This document shows, one piece after another, positions 27,060 to 36,118 of a stretch of 64,000 nucleotides of DNA (positions are counted from its first letter, which is position 1; the number at the start of each line of letters is the position of its first letter). The notes below the pieces were generated by a model that made no database searches, was not told the DNA's origin, and was given only the letters and a program-made list of their open reading frames with translations. The position numbers and the translations under genes were made by a program. Location: assembly GCF_000284375.1 (NCBI RefSeq), contig NC_017249.1:8487001-8551000 (forward strand). The letters run 5' to 3'. The DNA comes from Bradyrhizobium japonicum USDA 6. Lineage in GTDB: Bacteria; Pseudomonadota; Alphaproteobacteria; Rhizobiales; Xanthobacteraceae.

Positions 27060-30000
27060 GCGTCCGTCCTCCACGTATGCGCTTCCGGAACGAGGAAGAT
27101 CACCGCGACCGGGAAAGTACGGACGTCGTACGCGTCGAACCGCGCCTCGATGGCCTTGATTTCCTCCGCGCGCTCCGACGGGATGCGAGCCAAACGCGCG
27201 CGCAACGCTTCGGCATCGCGACGAACCTGCAAACGCTCGTCTTCCGAAAACAAAGCGAGCTGTTCCGGCTCTTCCTCCTTCTTCAATTCGGCTTCGATCG
27301 CTTTGGCCAACTCGTCGAGAACTGCTCCGATATTCGATATCTCCTGTTGTTTCCTGAGCTCCAGGGTATTTTCGAGATTTCTGAGACGATCGCGCGATCG
27401 CGCTTCGACCGCCTGCAAAACGGCCTCGCGATGTTTCTCGAAGCGCCGCTTCAAGCCATCGAACAAGCGTTGGCTGGCGGCATCCGAGACGGCCTCATCC
27501 AACCAGTCGGCAACGCGGGTCACACGGGTTTCGCGGGCGAACGAAGCGTCTCGCAGATAGCCACCCGACAGGGTCAGCTCCTCGTGCAACCGATGGTGAT
27601 TTCCGCCTGTCACGACTAAACGAGAAACGACCACGACCGCGAGATCGTCGATCTTGTCGGCGGGCAAGTATCGAATGTCGACGCGATGAAGTTTCTTTAC
27701 GTCGCTCTGCGCCCAAACCTCGGCTCTCAGCAAGCGCAGACTCATCTGCACCAGGACGTGGTTGAGATGCAGCAAGACAACGTCGTCGCGGCCCTTCGCG
27801 ACATCGTGATCGAACGTCACCGGGCGTATTCTGCCTGTGTGGGGATGGGCCAATCCTTCGAGGCACCGTGCCCAAGTCCCGCTGAATGCGGGCATTATGA
27901 ACACGGTACCGTGCGGGGCGCCTTTCAGCTCGACGATTTCGAGCGGAGGTTTGTTCTCGAGCGCAAGGGCTGTCTTGACCGCCGCGTAGATGCGGCTCGC
28001 CGAGAGATGGAATTCCTTTTCCGTCTCCTGCAAACGTTCGTGTAGACGCGCAATGCGATCTTTGAGCTGCGTCTCCGTGCGGACGAAGCGTCGCGTCCTG
28101 GCCGCGCGCGCTTCGGCTTCACGGGTATCGAGTTCGCGCCGCGACCCTTCGATCAGGCCCGCCATTTGTGGAGCGATTACGGGGTTTACGCTTCCCATGT
28201 CCTGCCGCATCGCTTCCAATTTCGTCAAAGCGCGGATGATGTCGTCACTATGCCCGCCGAGGGTGTCTCCGACGGCCGCTCCGCCATCGACCGGATGCCA
28301 AATCAGCACTTCGGGCGATTTTTGACCATGGCGGTCGATACGGCCGTTCCGCTGCTCCATGACGTTAGGATTGTAGGGAATCTCCACATGAATTAGGCTG
28401 TCGCAATAATTCTGCAAGTCGATGCCTTCCGACGCGGCATCGGTCGCGAGAAGGATTCGGATCGCCGAATCCGCGGGATTGGTTTGGAAAGCGGCTTTGA
28501 CCTTTTCTCGCTCGTCGTGGTCCATGCCACCGTGGATGATGCCCAATCGGTCGCCGCCATAGCCCCGTGCCGCAAGTATTTCTTGCAGCCAACGATGCGT
28601 CGTCCTGTATTCCGTGAACAAGATCACGCGGCGGTCGTTCCACTGACCGTCGGTCTTCAGGTTCGCTTCTATCCATGCGACGATGGCAGTCGCTTTGGAA
28701 TCCGGCTTGTGCGAAGCATCCTGCGCCCAGACACGCAGTCGTTCGAGCATCTTGCGCTGCTCGTCGGATAGCGGCGGGGCATAACGCGATAATTCATCTA
28801 TAGCCTCGGTGTGGGCCGCTTCGACTTCGGCATCGTCGGCATAGTCTTCTTCGGCCTTCAATACCGCTTTTCGAAGGATGCGATCCGCCATTGCATCCGG
28901 CGCGACTTCCGTTCGCTTTCCTTCGAGCGTCGCGAAATGCGTTTCAAGCGTCGACGAAAACGCAGCCGGCGACGAAAACAAGCGTTTCTTGAGGAGGCCG
29001 TTGACGAAATCGGTTCCGGCGTTTCCGGCCTGGCGGCCATCCTTCTCGCGGCTTTTGGCATATCGATCTAAGAGACGGTGTATCTCACGTTCATCTGCCG
29101 TGAAAGGAACGGACAAGGCTTGGAGCTTTCGCTTGGGGTAAAGAGCCTTCCCGTCCTTATCCACCAAGTCGGCCTTCAGCCGGCGGACCATGACTTGAGT
29201 GAGTTGCTTATCGTCCGGGAGAATGTTCCGCGAAAAGCGCTGGTCATCCAAAAGTTCGAGCAGGGAAGTGAACGATTGCGTGTAGCCGTTGTGGGGCGTC
29301 GCGGTGAGAAACAGCCGATGCTGGAAATGCGGTGCGATCTTCCGGATCAGAAGCGTTCGCTGGCTTTCCAGAGCGTAGTGGGCCGACCCCGCTGGCGCGA
29401 CGTTGTGCGCTTCGTCGACGATCAAGACGTCGAACTTTCTCGGGTATCCCGCGCGAACCGGGAGAATGTCCCGCATCGTCCGCAGGGGATCGCCGCTTTT
29501 CAGCCAATCGACGGAAGCGATCAATCGTGGAAACGACGTCCACGGATTGGCGTGAATTCCACGCGCGCGGCGCAATTCTTTGACGTATTCCGTATCGACG
29601 ATCCTGAATTCGAGACCGAATTTTTCGATCATCTCGACACGCCACTTCTCCTGAAGCGACGCTGGACAGACCACCAGCACGGTCCGCGCGCGGTGCCTCA
29701 AAAGCAACTCTTGAACGACGAGACCCGCTTCGATGGTCTTACCGAGACCGACGTCGTCCGCGATCAGAAGATTGACGCGCGCCATATCGATGGCGCGGAC
29801 CAAAGGATCGAGCTGGAAATCCTCGATGCTGACGCCGCTGCGGAACGGCGCTTGCAGGAAACCGCGGTCTGCGTTGGTCGCGGCGCCCCAGAGAACGGCA
29901 TCCAAAAACGCGTCGAGCGTTTCCGTATCGTCGCGCCCCACGATGGCGGGCAGACCAGCCTTTTCGATGATGTGCGCGCCCGGTTCCAGCTCCCAGACGA

Positions 30001-30199
30001 CTTCGAGCGTCTCGCCGAGACTGTCCTCGTCGATCGATGCCAGCGTCACCCAATGCTGAGGAGCGGCAATGCCTGTCGACGGTTTCGAAGCGTCGATGTC
30101 GGCGACGATCCACTGACGCCGTCTGACCTCGACGAGCTGACCCGCTTCTGGCGCGCTCCGGACGTGCGCTGGTTCGATCGTTTCGACGGACGTCGCCAT
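27056..30199 (-). CDS. drmD: DISARM SNF2-family helicase DrmD
   Basis: 1047 aa SNF2-like helicase. Walker A DDVGLGKT is at 148-155, motif II DEAH at 262-265, and a C-terminal motif reads QRNGRIDRHGQ. The N-terminal 140 residues contain a small domain (VEVRRRQWIVADID), and the last 350 residues are charged and coiled-coil-like. DrmD marks class-1 DISARM. The ATG at 30199 overlaps the methyltransferase stop as TGATG; the 111 codons further upstream in this frame lie inside drmMII and are not used. Confidence 0.93.
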   Translation of the reverse strand: MATSVETIEPAHVRSAPEAGQLVEVRRRQWIVADIDASKPSTGIAAPQHWVTLASIDEDSLGETLEVVWELEPGAHIIEKAGLPAIVGRDDTETLDAFLDAVLWGAATNADRGFLQAPFRSGVSIEDFQLDPLVRAIDMARVNLLIADDVGLGKTIEAGLVVQELLLRHRARTVLVVCPASLQEKWRVEMIEKFGLEFRIVDTEYVKELRRARGIHANPWTSFPRLIASVDWLKSGDPLRTMRDILPVRAGYPRKFDVLIVDEAHNVAPAGSAHYALESQRTLLIRKIAPHFQHRLFLTATPHNGYTQSFTSLLELLDDQRFSRNILPDDKQLTQVMVRRLKADLVDKDGKALYPKRKLQALSVPFTADEREIHRLLDRYAKSREKDGRQAGNAGTDFVNGLLKKRLFSSPAAFSSTLETHFATLEGKRTEVAPDAMADRILRKAVLKAEEDYADDAEVEAAHTEAIDELSRYAPPLSDEQRKMLERLRVWAQDASHKPDSKATAIVAWIEANLKTDGQWNDRRVILFTEYRTTHRWLQEILAARGYGGDRLGIIHGGMDHDEREKVKAAFQTNPADSAIRILLATDAASEGIDLQNYCDSLIHVEIPYNPNVMEQRNGRIDRHGQKSPEVLIWHPVDGGAAVGDTLGGHSDDIIRALTKLEAMRQDMGSVNPVIAPQMAGLIEGSRRELDTREAEARAARTRRFVRTETQLKDRIARLHERLQETEKEFHLSASRIYAAVKTALALENKPPLEIVELKGAPHGTVFIMPAFSGTWARCLEGLAHPHTGRIRPVTFDHDVAKGRDDVVLLHLNHVLVQMSLRLLRAEVWAQSDVKKLHRVDIRYLPADKIDDLAVVVVSRLVVTGGNHHRLHEELTLSGGYLRDASFARETRVTRVADWLDEAVSDAASQRLFDGLKRRFEKHREAVLQAVEARSRDRLRNLENTLELRKQQEISNIGAVLDELAKAIEAELKKEEEPEQLALFSEDERLQVRRDAEALRARLARIPSERAEEIKAIEARFDAYDVRTFPVAVIFLVPEAHTWRTDA

Positions 30200-31305
30200 C
30201 ACGCCGCTTTCTTCGGATCTCGCCGAGATCGGACGTGCGCGATAATGGACCTTCCGATTGCCTCGCCGAGCTTCACGGGCACGGCGTTGCCGATCAGGCG
30301 GCCAACGGTCTTGCGGAAGATCGGTTGCCCTTTTTTCACGAATTTGTAGTCGCGCGGAAAACTCTGAAGAAGCGCGCCTTCCCTGAGCGAAATACCGCGA
30401 GCTTGGCTCGGGTGACCGAACCGCCCGCTGCCGAAGGCGTAATACTGCGTTGTCATTGTCGGTGCGGGTTCGTCCCAGACCATCCGGCCATAAACTCCTG
30501 GGTACGTTTTTCCCGTCTTGCGTCGGTGACAAGCGGCGACGAGTTCCCGGTCCCAGTCGCGCCAGGTACCGCCGGGCTTTGACGCGCGAATACGCTTAAG
30601 ATTGAGTTCCGACAGCTCGCAGGATTGGTGCAAGGGATCTTTCAGGTGGACGCCACCGGCTTCGATCCGGGGCAGCCGGCCGATCGCCTGGCGCACCGTC
30701 CTGGCCTTCTTGGATTTCGGTCGCACAAGCTCAATGGGGCCAAGTTTCGAGGCCAGCAGGACGAGGCGGCGCCGTTGTTGCGGCACCCCGAACTCCGAAC
30801 AATCAACGACTTCGTAGGAGACGTGATATTCCATTTTCTTAAGCGCAGCGACGAAATCACGGAAGATCGATTGTTTTTCGAGATTCGGTACATTCTCCAT
30901 CGTGATGAGATCTGGCTTTGTTTCCCGCGCCAACCTGCCGAAATGGTCGAGCAGCTTCCAGCGGTCGTCCGCGGCGCCCGTCTTCTGACGATAGGTGGAG
31001 AAGGGTTGGCAAGGTGCGCAGCCGGCCAGCAGCTTGTAGCCCGTTTGAATCTTGCCCTGATCGAGGTCTTTGGCCGTCAATTCGGTAACGGATTTCAGAA
31101 GAAACTTGGCGCCGTTGTTCGCCGTATACGGATATTCACAGTTTGGGTCGATGTCGACGCCGAGACGAACAGCAATCCCTGACTTTTCCAATCCCCGCGT
31201 CAATCCGCCAACGCCGCAAAACAAATCGACCGCAGTTACCTCGCTCGACTTATGACCATTTGCGGCCCCCGACCGCCTGCCCGATGCGCTCCGCCCCATA
31301 TTCAC
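30199..31305 (-). CDS. drmMII: DNA cytosine-C5 methyltransferase (DrmMII-like)
   Basis: 368 aa, single-domain C5-cytosine methyltransferase. Motif I is DLFCGVGGL (27-35), motif IV has the catalytic cysteine in APCQPF (97-102), motif VI is ENV (137-139) and motif VIII is QQRRRLVLL (176-184). The target-recognition region is short. DISARM class 2 typically carries this enzyme and class 1 an adenine enzyme; here both are in one operon. As first gene of the run, its upstream region must hold the promoter. The target sequence cannot be deduced. Confidence 0.92.
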   Translation of the reverse strand: MNMGRSASGRRSGAANGHKSSEVTAVDLFCGVGGLTRGLEKSGIAVRLGVDIDPNCEYPYTANNGAKFLLKSVTELTAKDLDQGKIQTGYKLLAGCAPCQPFSTYRQKTGAADDRWKLLDHFGRLARETKPDLITMENVPNLEKQSIFRDFVAALKKMEYHVSYEVVDCSEFGVPQQRRRLVLLASKLGPIELVRPKSKKARTVRQAIGRLPRIEAGGVHLKDPLHQSCELSELNLKRIRASKPGGTWRDWDRELVAACHRRKTGKTYPGVYGRMVWDEPAPTMTTQYYAFGSGRFGHPSQARGISLREGALLQSFPRDYKFVKKGQPIFRKTVGRLIGNAVPVKLGEAIGRSIIAHVRSRRDPKKAA

Positions 31306-32038
31306 CCCGTCGCGATGGACGCCCCGCGTTCATGGCGTCCCATGCCCTGATTCGTTGAAGGTTCAGCGGACAAGAAACAAGGCCGGCGGGCCCGTCAAGG
31401 CCATAGACTGCGAACCATTGTCCGCTCGCCCGCATGACTACCCCGGCGGGCGGTCTTTAACTTTACTCAACCGAGTTGAACGCGCCAAGCGAAATTGGAA
31501 TGGTGTTCGGCCGAGCGGTTGATAGATCGGCCGGCACAGGCCGAAGCAGACGGTCGTCGTTCGCAGCTGGGCGATTGAACCCCCATTGAGGCGAAAGCCC
31601 TACAAAGCAGCTGGAACCGCGGCAGCGGCAGACTCGAGCATGAACTGACGCGGGACTGGGTCCGACCTTAGTTTCAAGGGCCTGAGCAGGGCCAGTGATA
31701 GCAACAGCGGCTGATGGCGCACGCGAGATAAGTGGATCGAGTCAGCGCCCGCTACATTGGGTGCGTCGCACCGCCGTCCGGTCGGACTCCTCATCGCCTG
31801 CAACCTCAGAGACGAATCGCGCGTCATCGTGAGGCGCTAAAAGATCGGCCTTCAAGTCTTCGAAATATCTCGCTCTGACAATGAAAGGAGGGAAACGAAC
31901 GCCGATGGTGAACCGGCAGGACGACGCCAACCCAGGCCACCTCCTTGAGGTCGTACCGCCTCATGGTAGAGAATTGCCCTCATGGCGGCAATTATCGCTC
32001 CCCGACGAATGAGCAAGCTCGATGGCGAAAGGATGCAT
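31306..32038. promoter_or_regulatory. Divergent intergenic region upstream of the DISARM operon
   Basis: About 730 bp between the methyltransferase (minus) and the nuclease-like gene (plus). No convincing gene is seen; short open frames have poor composition. It must carry the promoter of the long defence transcript and of the divergent gene. I cannot identify clear -35/-10 boxes or an operator, and no dedicated DISARM regulator gene is visible nearby. Confidence 0.45.
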
Positions 32039-32968
32039 ATGTCCAAGCCCCCCTTCACCAATGATGAGGCTGCAAGCGCGGGATACTGCAATATAAGGGA
32101 TGCCAAGGACGGTCCGCTATATTCGGCCCGTCTCCGCTGCGAATACTATTGGAGGTTCTTCGAACCGTACGCCGACAAGGAATTCCTCAAGGAGCTGCCT
32201 AGAAACTTCGACGCACGCTATTGGGAAATGCACCTCACGACGTCTTTGATACTGAATGGTTACGAGGTCACGTGCCCAAAACCAGGACCGGATGTCGGCA
32301 TTATGTATCGGGGGCAACGTATCTGGTTCGAAGCCGTGTCGCCTAGCGCCGGCGATCCCGGCAAGCCCGATTATGTCGCGGCACCAAAAGAAGGTGAAGT
32401 CGCCGACGTTCCAACCGAGAAAATGGTGTTGCGATATCTCAACAGCATCTCGGAGAAGTATGAACGTCAATTCGCAAACTGGGTCGAGAAGGGGCATGTT
32501 TCGAAGACCGATGCGTTCGTCATCGCACTAAATCCTCGACGAATTCCGTTCGAGATTGCCGATACGAGCCCGCCTCGCATTCTCCAGGCGGCCTATACGC
32601 TGGGTCCCCGATATCTCACGTTAGACCACACGACTGCGCAGGTTGTCGGCTCTGGCTATCATTTTCGCGGGAGCATCAAGAAGACATCCAACGTGCAGGA
32701 CGCAGGTCGATCGGTCGCAACTGGCGCCACAGTTTCGACTGGTGTGTTTCAAGACGGGTTGCACAATGGGCTCAGCGCGTTGCTTTGCTCGCGTACGGAG
32801 GTCGCCAATCACCGCGGCGAACTGGACGGCGACTACCAGCTCGCACCAAACCCGCATGCCGACGTGCCCTTGCCTGTTACATTTCGGCTCCGCGGCACCT
32901 ACTACGCGGTCGAGCGAAGCGGTGACGGATACAAAATCACGCCACAGAACAACGAGCTGCCAGCCTGA
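32039..32968 (+). CDS. Unknown protein with nuclease-like PD-(D/E)X segment
   Basis: 309 aa from ATG 32039, chosen because GAAAGGA lies just upstream; a longer frame opens at 31982. The region GYEVTCPKPGPDVGI then IWFEAVSP resembles the core of restriction-type nucleases (GPD, then E-x-V where E-x-K is usual), so catalysis is uncertain. No signal peptide. It faces away from the DISARM operon. Possibilities are an inactive or divergent nuclease, or a sensor using a nuclease fold. Confidence 0.65.
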   Translation: MSKPPFTNDEAASAGYCNIRDAKDGPLYSARLRCEYYWRFFEPYADKEFLKELPRNFDARYWEMHLTTSLILNGYEVTCPKPGPDVGIMYRGQRIWFEAVSPSAGDPGKPDYVAAPKEGEVADVPTEKMVLRYLNSISEKYERQFANWVEKGHVSKTDAFVIALNPRRIPFEIADTSPPRILQAAYTLGPRYLTLDHTTAQVVGSGYHFRGSIKKTSNVQDAGRSVATGATVSTGVFQDGLHNGLSALLCSRTEVANHRGELDGDYQLAPNPHADVPLPVTFRLRGTYYAVERSGDGYKITPQNNELPA

Positions 32969-33005
32969 AAGATACAGCGCAGGAAGTTACTCGCCTCATC
33001 AAACG

Positions 33006-33521
33006 TTATCTGTTCTGCGGACCCCCGGGAAACACGTCCCACATCTTGTCGAGCGCAAAGACGAGAAACACTTCGCCGCGGGAGACTGACGAGACCATGA
33101 TTGTCGCTGGCTCACCGTCAAACTGTCCCCTGTAAATCTCATCGGCTGAGGCACCGAGACCGTAATACTTGAACTTCAGCGAAGGGCCTATCACCGCGGC
33201 CACGACCTCCTCCTTGCCGCCCGGTCCGAAGATTCCACAGAACGTGTTCGCCCAATGGAACGATGTTAAATAGGTGGTGCCGTTGACGGCAAGGCTCCAT
33301 TCTTCTTTACTATTAGGAGGGATCGACAGCTTTCGCTTGTCCTTGGGTACGGCTGTCGCTCCCAGTTGGGGCAGCTTCTGGCGATACTGTTCGTTCGAAT
33401 GTCCGTTGCGGAAGCAAAGCTCGATGCCAATCGAAAGCATTGGCGGCATTCCCTGCTCTTGAGCAATTGATGTCGACATTGAGCTGATGAGGAGGAAGAA
33501 AGCAACTGATGAACGTGACAT
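33006..33521 (-). CDS. Secreted hypothetical protein
   Basis: 171 aa from the ATG at 33521, with a signal peptide MSRSSVAFFLLISSM and probable cleavage near SIAQ. The mature part has two cysteines, hydrophobic beta-like segments (VFLVFALDKMW near the end) and no recognised domain. It is convergent with the nuclease-like gene and divergent from the thiaminase-like gene, so it has its own promoter in 33522-33685. The in-frame start at 33566 would spoil the signal peptide. Confidence 0.65.
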   Translation of the reverse strand: MSRSSVAFFLLISSMSTSIAQEQGMPPMLSIGIELCFRNGHSNEQYRQKLPQLGATAVPKDKRKLSIPPNSKEEWSLAVNGTTYLTSFHWANTFCGIFGPGGKEEVVAAVIGPSLKFKYYGLGASADEIYRGQFDGEPATIMVSSVSRGEVFLVFALDKMWDVFPGGPQNR

Positions 33522-33685
33522 GTTCGGCCTCTGCAAAAATGACATCGGAGCGAAAGGTTGCCCCACTGAGTGGAATACTGGCAGTAACCGCCAGCTTGCT
33601 TGAACGGAGCGAGGATTAGGCCTTGGAACGGGACTGATTTATGCTAATCTGAGGTTGCACTCCATAGCTATCGGGCATTCGGGGC

Positions 33686-34987
33686 ATGGCAATGCGTAGT
33701 CCTCTCCGGCAAGCTTTCGTCTTTATATTGTTGTTGCTCGGGAGTATCGGTCAATCGACTGGAGTCCGCGCAACCGAAATGGAGCAGGACTGCGCAGCCA
33801 AGGCGTCGGCGCTACCACCCGTTCAACCGACAGTTCTACGGGTCGCCTTATATCCATTCGTTCCAGATCGCCTCGCGTTGTTCGAAAAGATCGAAGCCAT
33901 CTTTGAGTGCGAAAACCCTGGAGTGAACGTCGTCCTAATTTCGACCCCCAACGCGACCGACAACTATTACGATGACGATGATGAAAAGAAGAAGGGCATT
34001 CAGTTTGTCGATGCCGATGTATATGAAATCGATACCATTTTGTTATCCGATTTCGTGAATCTGGGAAAAATCGCGCCAATCGAGCTGCCGTTCGATGATT
34101 TAGCTCCAGAAACAGTCAAGGCAGTCACACGCAATTCAAATATCTACGGCGTCCCGCATTGGCTGTGCGGCAACTTTCTGTTTTATCGCAAGTCAGACAC
34201 GGCAACAGCGAACGTCGTCACGTGGGAGGATTTGGTCGATACTCTTGGCAAGCATCATGGAACACTGTTGATCGATTTCAAGGGTCACTCGACGCTGGGC
34301 GAATGGTACATTACGGCACTATCGGCCATGATCGGAATGGACGCTGCCCAGCGCCAAATCCTCAACAAGCAGCCGGTCGATCCGAGTGCGATTGCCCACC
34401 TGCAAAAGATCCTCTCGGCCTGCGCCGTCGGGTATTGTCGCAGCCAGGCACTCCACAACAATACAGGCTTCTACGCGCGCGCATTTGTCCGCGGGCAGGC
34501 CCGCGCCTACATCGGCTATTCGGAAACGATCTATTATGGGTTGCGTGACGCAGCTGACAATTGCCTCCCGACTTCCGGCTGCATGGCGGAGGACGATATT
34601 GCGGTGCGAGCGCTACCTCGGTTTGGCGCCAACAAGGCCGAGACGGGAGTGGGCTGGGTCGATGCGTTGGCAATCGACGCTAAGCTGAACGGCGCGAAGA
34701 AAGATCTGGCTCAACAATTCATTCGCCGGGTCGTCTCCGAGGATATTTACATCGCGATGTTGGGGCCGGAGTGGCCCTATCGGTCGCGCTACCTCCTTCC
34801 GGCACGAACGAGTGTTCGAATCCCTGACGCTCCGCTCTACGCGCAATTGTTTAAAGCCCATGCAGACCGTGGCACTGGGACTGCGCCGCGCCTCAATAGA
34901 GCGTTGCGTGATATCGCCCAAACCGTCAATTGCGCGCTTACGATGGACCGCAACGACCAGGATAACGCTGCTTGCAGCAAAAATTAG
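33686..34987 (+). CDS. Thiaminase I-like periplasmic protein (thiamine pyridinylase fold)
   Basis: 433 aa with a signal peptide (FVFILLLLGSIGQSTGVRA). The body has the periplasmic-binding fold typical of thiaminase I: LRVALYPFVPDR at its start, YEIDTILLSDFVNLGKIAPI, then YGVPHWLCGNFLFYRK with Cys161 and RAYIGYSE with Glu280. Known thiaminase I uses a Cys nucleophile in a P-x-x-C-x-N-L-F-Y-R context and a downstream Glu base, and both are preserved here. The reaction would replace the thiazole of thiamine by another base. A plain solute-binding protein remains possible, though no transporter genes are adjacent. It opens a four-gene plus-strand cassette. Confidence 0.65.
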   Translation: MAMRSPLRQAFVFILLLLGSIGQSTGVRATEMEQDCAAKASALPPVQPTVLRVALYPFVPDRLALFEKIEAIFECENPGVNVVLISTPNATDNYYDDDDEKKKGIQFVDADVYEIDTILLSDFVNLGKIAPIELPFDDLAPETVKAVTRNSNIYGVPHWLCGNFLFYRKSDTATANVVTWEDLVDTLGKHHGTLLIDFKGHSTLGEWYITALSAMIGMDAAQRQILNKQPVDPSAIAHLQKILSACAVGYCRSQALHNNTGFYARAFVRGQARAYIGYSETIYYGLRDAADNCLPTSGCMAEDDIAVRALPRFGANKAETGVGWVDALAIDAKLNGAKKDLAQQFIRRVVSEDIYIAMLGPEWPYRSRYLLPARTSVRIPDAPLYAQLFKAHADRGTGTAPRLNRALRDIAQTVNCALTMDRNDQDNAACSKN

Positions 34988-35273
34988 GACCATGCTTGAG
35001 AGTGAAATTTTGAAGGCAAAGCGCATCTTGATTTGCTCGGACATCGCGGCAGCTAGATTGAGCGAACGAGGCCGCGCCAACCGCTGGAACTGGATTCTCG
35101 GGGCGGCAGACGCGCACAATGTGCAGTCTAAGCTGCCGACAACCTCGGCAGCAAAACGCAGGAGGCACTTGATGTCGGCGCACGCGAGCGGGCGAGTAGC
35201 CACGGCGCTGCGATTTGACCGCTTGTCTGAGTTGCAAGATTGCGCGTTTCTCTCCAGCGACTTCGGCAACTGC

Positions 35274-36110
35274 ATGCGGCGCATAGTCAAGATGCGTGGT
35301 GCCCTGGCACTTCTCTTGCCACTCAATTTGTCGTTTCTTTTAGGTGTCGCTGCCGCAGCGCCGGGATCTCCGCCTAGCTATTGCGACCGGATTCGGTTCG
35401 CATCAGCCGAAGCAGCGCGACAAGGCCCTAACAATAGAAACGATCCTTCGATTCCGCTGAGATACAACGTTCGCACCGCTTCTTACTGTGAAGGCTATGA
35501 TCGTGAATCTGTCAGTAACCCTGTAGCAGAGCCGATTGAAATCATTAGTGTGATTGCAGGAAAAGTGGACTTCGAGAAGGGCGGCAAAGACTCCCTCAAG
35601 GTTTCGCCAGCATTCCCAGCGGCCAATGAGGTGACCGTGCGCTTCCGTTCCGCGAGGGATTTCGATACCTATCGACTGGATGGAAAGATCGGCGTCGACT
35701 CAGCGATCGCGTGGACGCCGGCAACTGTGTTCGGCAAGACTCCATTCGAGCCACACGATCTCGCCATGTTGGCGAAAGCCACAAGTAAGGATGGCAGCAG
35801 GTTCGTCCCACTTTCCGTCATTCCCGCGAACGACGTCTCGGAGCTTCGCGTGACCATCAAACCGCGCGTCGATCTTCGAAAGTTGGCTTGGCAGTGGAGT
35901 CCATTTGTGGATGGCGCGTGTCAAGAAAGCCCGGGAGAGCAGGCGCAGATTCCCAAAACGGCGACCCTAAGTCGGGCGCCCGTAACGTTTCTTGCGCCTA
36001 TTAAAGAGCGACCAATCGCCTGTCTTCAGGTGACAGGGCTTGACGGAGCAGGCCAACCCACGAGCAGCGTGCCATTTGTCATTGAAACAGGACCACTACC
36101 GAAGCCCTAG
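35274..36110 (+). CDS. Secreted hypothetical protein
   Basis: About 278 aa from ATG 35274, or 272 aa from 35292; both give a good signal peptide (MRGALALLLPLNLSFLLGVA). The mature protein has four cysteines and beta-rich stretches (EPIEIISVIAGKVDF, VTVRFRSARDFDTYRL) and ends VPFVIETGPLPKP. No family is recognised. The open frame extends 5' into the thiaminase-like gene, but that part reads like non-coding sequence. It precedes the membrane-protein gene by 8 bp, suggesting co-transcription. Confidence 0.7.
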   Translation: MRRIVKMRGALALLLPLNLSFLLGVAAAAPGSPPSYCDRIRFASAEAARQGPNNRNDPSIPLRYNVRTASYCEGYDRESVSNPVAEPIEIISVIAGKVDFEKGGKDSLKVSPAFPAANEVTVRFRSARDFDTYRLDGKIGVDSAIAWTPATVFGKTPFEPHDLAMLAKATSKDGSRFVPLSVIPANDVSELRVTIKPRVDLRKLAWQWSPFVDGACQESPGEQAQIPKTATLSRAPVTFLAPIKERPIACLQVTGLDGAGQPTSSVPFVIETGPLPKP

Positions 36111-36118
36111 AGGAAAGA

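Noticed and set aside
29078..30349. A 423-codon plus-strand frame opposite drmD
   Set aside because: Antisense to a complete SNF2 helicase with clear motifs; no domain or ribosome site of its own.
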